DNA of 5,441 bases, taken from assembly GCA_001940655.1 (NCBI GenBank), contig MBAA01000113.1, positions 18,338 to 23,778 of the forward strand, given 5' to 3'. Origin of the DNA: Promethearchaeota archaeon CR_4. GTDB lineage: Archaea; Asgardarchaeota; Lokiarchaeia; Sigyniarchaeales; CR-4. The notes beneath the pieces were generated by a model. The model did not search any database. It was not told where the DNA came from and was given only the letters and a program-made list of their open reading frames with translations. Position numbers and translations under genes: made by a program. Positions 5,093 to 5,441 of the stretch are shown one piece after another; position 1 is the first letter of the stretch, and each line of letters starts with the position of its first letter.

Positions 5093-5441
5093 GTGGACTC
5101 GGTCAAAGAAATCTACAAAATTGGGAATGGCCCTTCGAGTAGTCACACGATTGGTCCTAAAAGGGCAGCAGAGCGTTTCAACGCGCGGAATAAAGAGGCA
5201 AGTCACTTCCATGTCACGTTGTATGGAAGCTTGGCAGCTACAGGGAAGGGCCACCTTACAGATAAAGCAATTATTGACGCGTTCAAACCCAAGATGACCA
5301 CGTTCAGGTGGTTGCCAGAGGAAATATTGCCGTTCCATCCCAATGCTGTGAAATTTGAATCCTATGACAAAAATGACACGAAAATGGAGGAATGGCTCGT
5401 TTATAGTATTGGGGGCGGGAATATCGTTACCGGGCCAGATG
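5093..5441 (+). CDS. sdaA: Iron-sulfur L-serine dehydratase, N-terminal part (3' end cut by window)
   Basis: L-serine ammonia-lyase, converting serine to pyruvate and ammonia in the cytoplasm with a [4Fe-4S] cluster. Only the first 116 codons are present; the frame is open at the right edge. The beta-domain signatures are unmistakable: IGNGPSSSHTIGP (10-22), VTLYGSLAATGKGHLTD (41-57), PFHPN (80-84) and VYSIGGG (103-109). The start is GTG at 5093, giving MDSVKEIYKIG, which matches the family N-terminus; G-rich AGGGGGA lies just upstream. A TTG at 5075 would add six residues and is less likely. The cluster-binding cysteines belong to the alpha domain and would lie beyond the window, so it cannot be seen whether this is a single-chain protein or a separate beta subunit (sdaAB type). 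It is divergent from the acyl-CoA dehydrogenase with 163 bases between the starts. Any metabolic link to the CoA-ester genes, beyond pyruvate supply, is speculative. Confidence 0.9.
   Translation, partial: MDSVKEIYKIGNGPSSSHTIGPKRAAERFNARNKEASHFHVTLYGSLAATGKGHLTDKAIIDAFKPKMTTFRWLPEEILPFHPNAVKFESYDKNDTKMEEWLVYSIGGGNIVTGPD

Noticed and set aside
5057..5338. 93-codon open frame on the minus strand at the right end
   Set aside because: It lies opposite the plus-strand frame that clearly encodes the serine dehydratase motifs; its own product has no recognisable features.

Overview
The window looks archaeal. The evidence is a TrmB-family sugar-type regulator, TATA-like boxes about 25-30 bases before starts, short or absent leaders, GGAGG/GGTGA ribosome sites matching an archaeal 16S 3' end, a poly-T stop signal without a hairpin, and a thiolase-like gene directly coupled to a DUF35 gene. 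The base composition is moderate by eye. The phylum cannot be fixed from this; an Asgard-type or other lipid/CoA-metabolising lineage is possible, but that is a guess.

Layout from left to right: (1) the 3' part of a TrmB-family regulator running in from the left edge; (2) a short flavodoxin-fold gene, probably with its own promoter and almost no leader; (3) a 225-base gap holding a protein-like but start-less open frame on the minus strand, a small hairpin, and the promoter of the next operon; (4) a two-gene operon of an SCP-x/thiolase-superfamily protein and a DUF35 (zinc ribbon plus OB-fold) partner; (5) convergent to it, an acyl-CoA dehydrogenase on the minus strand; (6) after a divergent promoter region, the first 116 codons of an iron-sulfur L-serine dehydratase running off the right edge.

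The genes of most interest are the middle three. The thiolase-like protein aligns without gaps to SCP-x thiolases around the active site, yet it has Gly where the acyl-accepting Cys should be and Ala in the HDCF-type loop (HDAF). It keeps the GHP histidine. It therefore probably does not run classical thiolase chemistry. The bacterial Ltp2-DUF35 complex is a known precedent: a thiolase fold that lost its cysteines and works as a retro-aldolase on a CoA ester. The neighbouring acyl-CoA dehydrogenase lacks the IYEGT glutamate and has a Glu in the isovaleryl-CoA-dehydrogenase position. Together they suggest a CoA-ester degradation module of unknown substrate. The DUF35 partner also carries an unusual Lys/Pro-rich tail built from an octapeptide repeat.

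The regulator, flavodoxin and serine dehydratase have no sequence-evident link to this module beyond adjacency.
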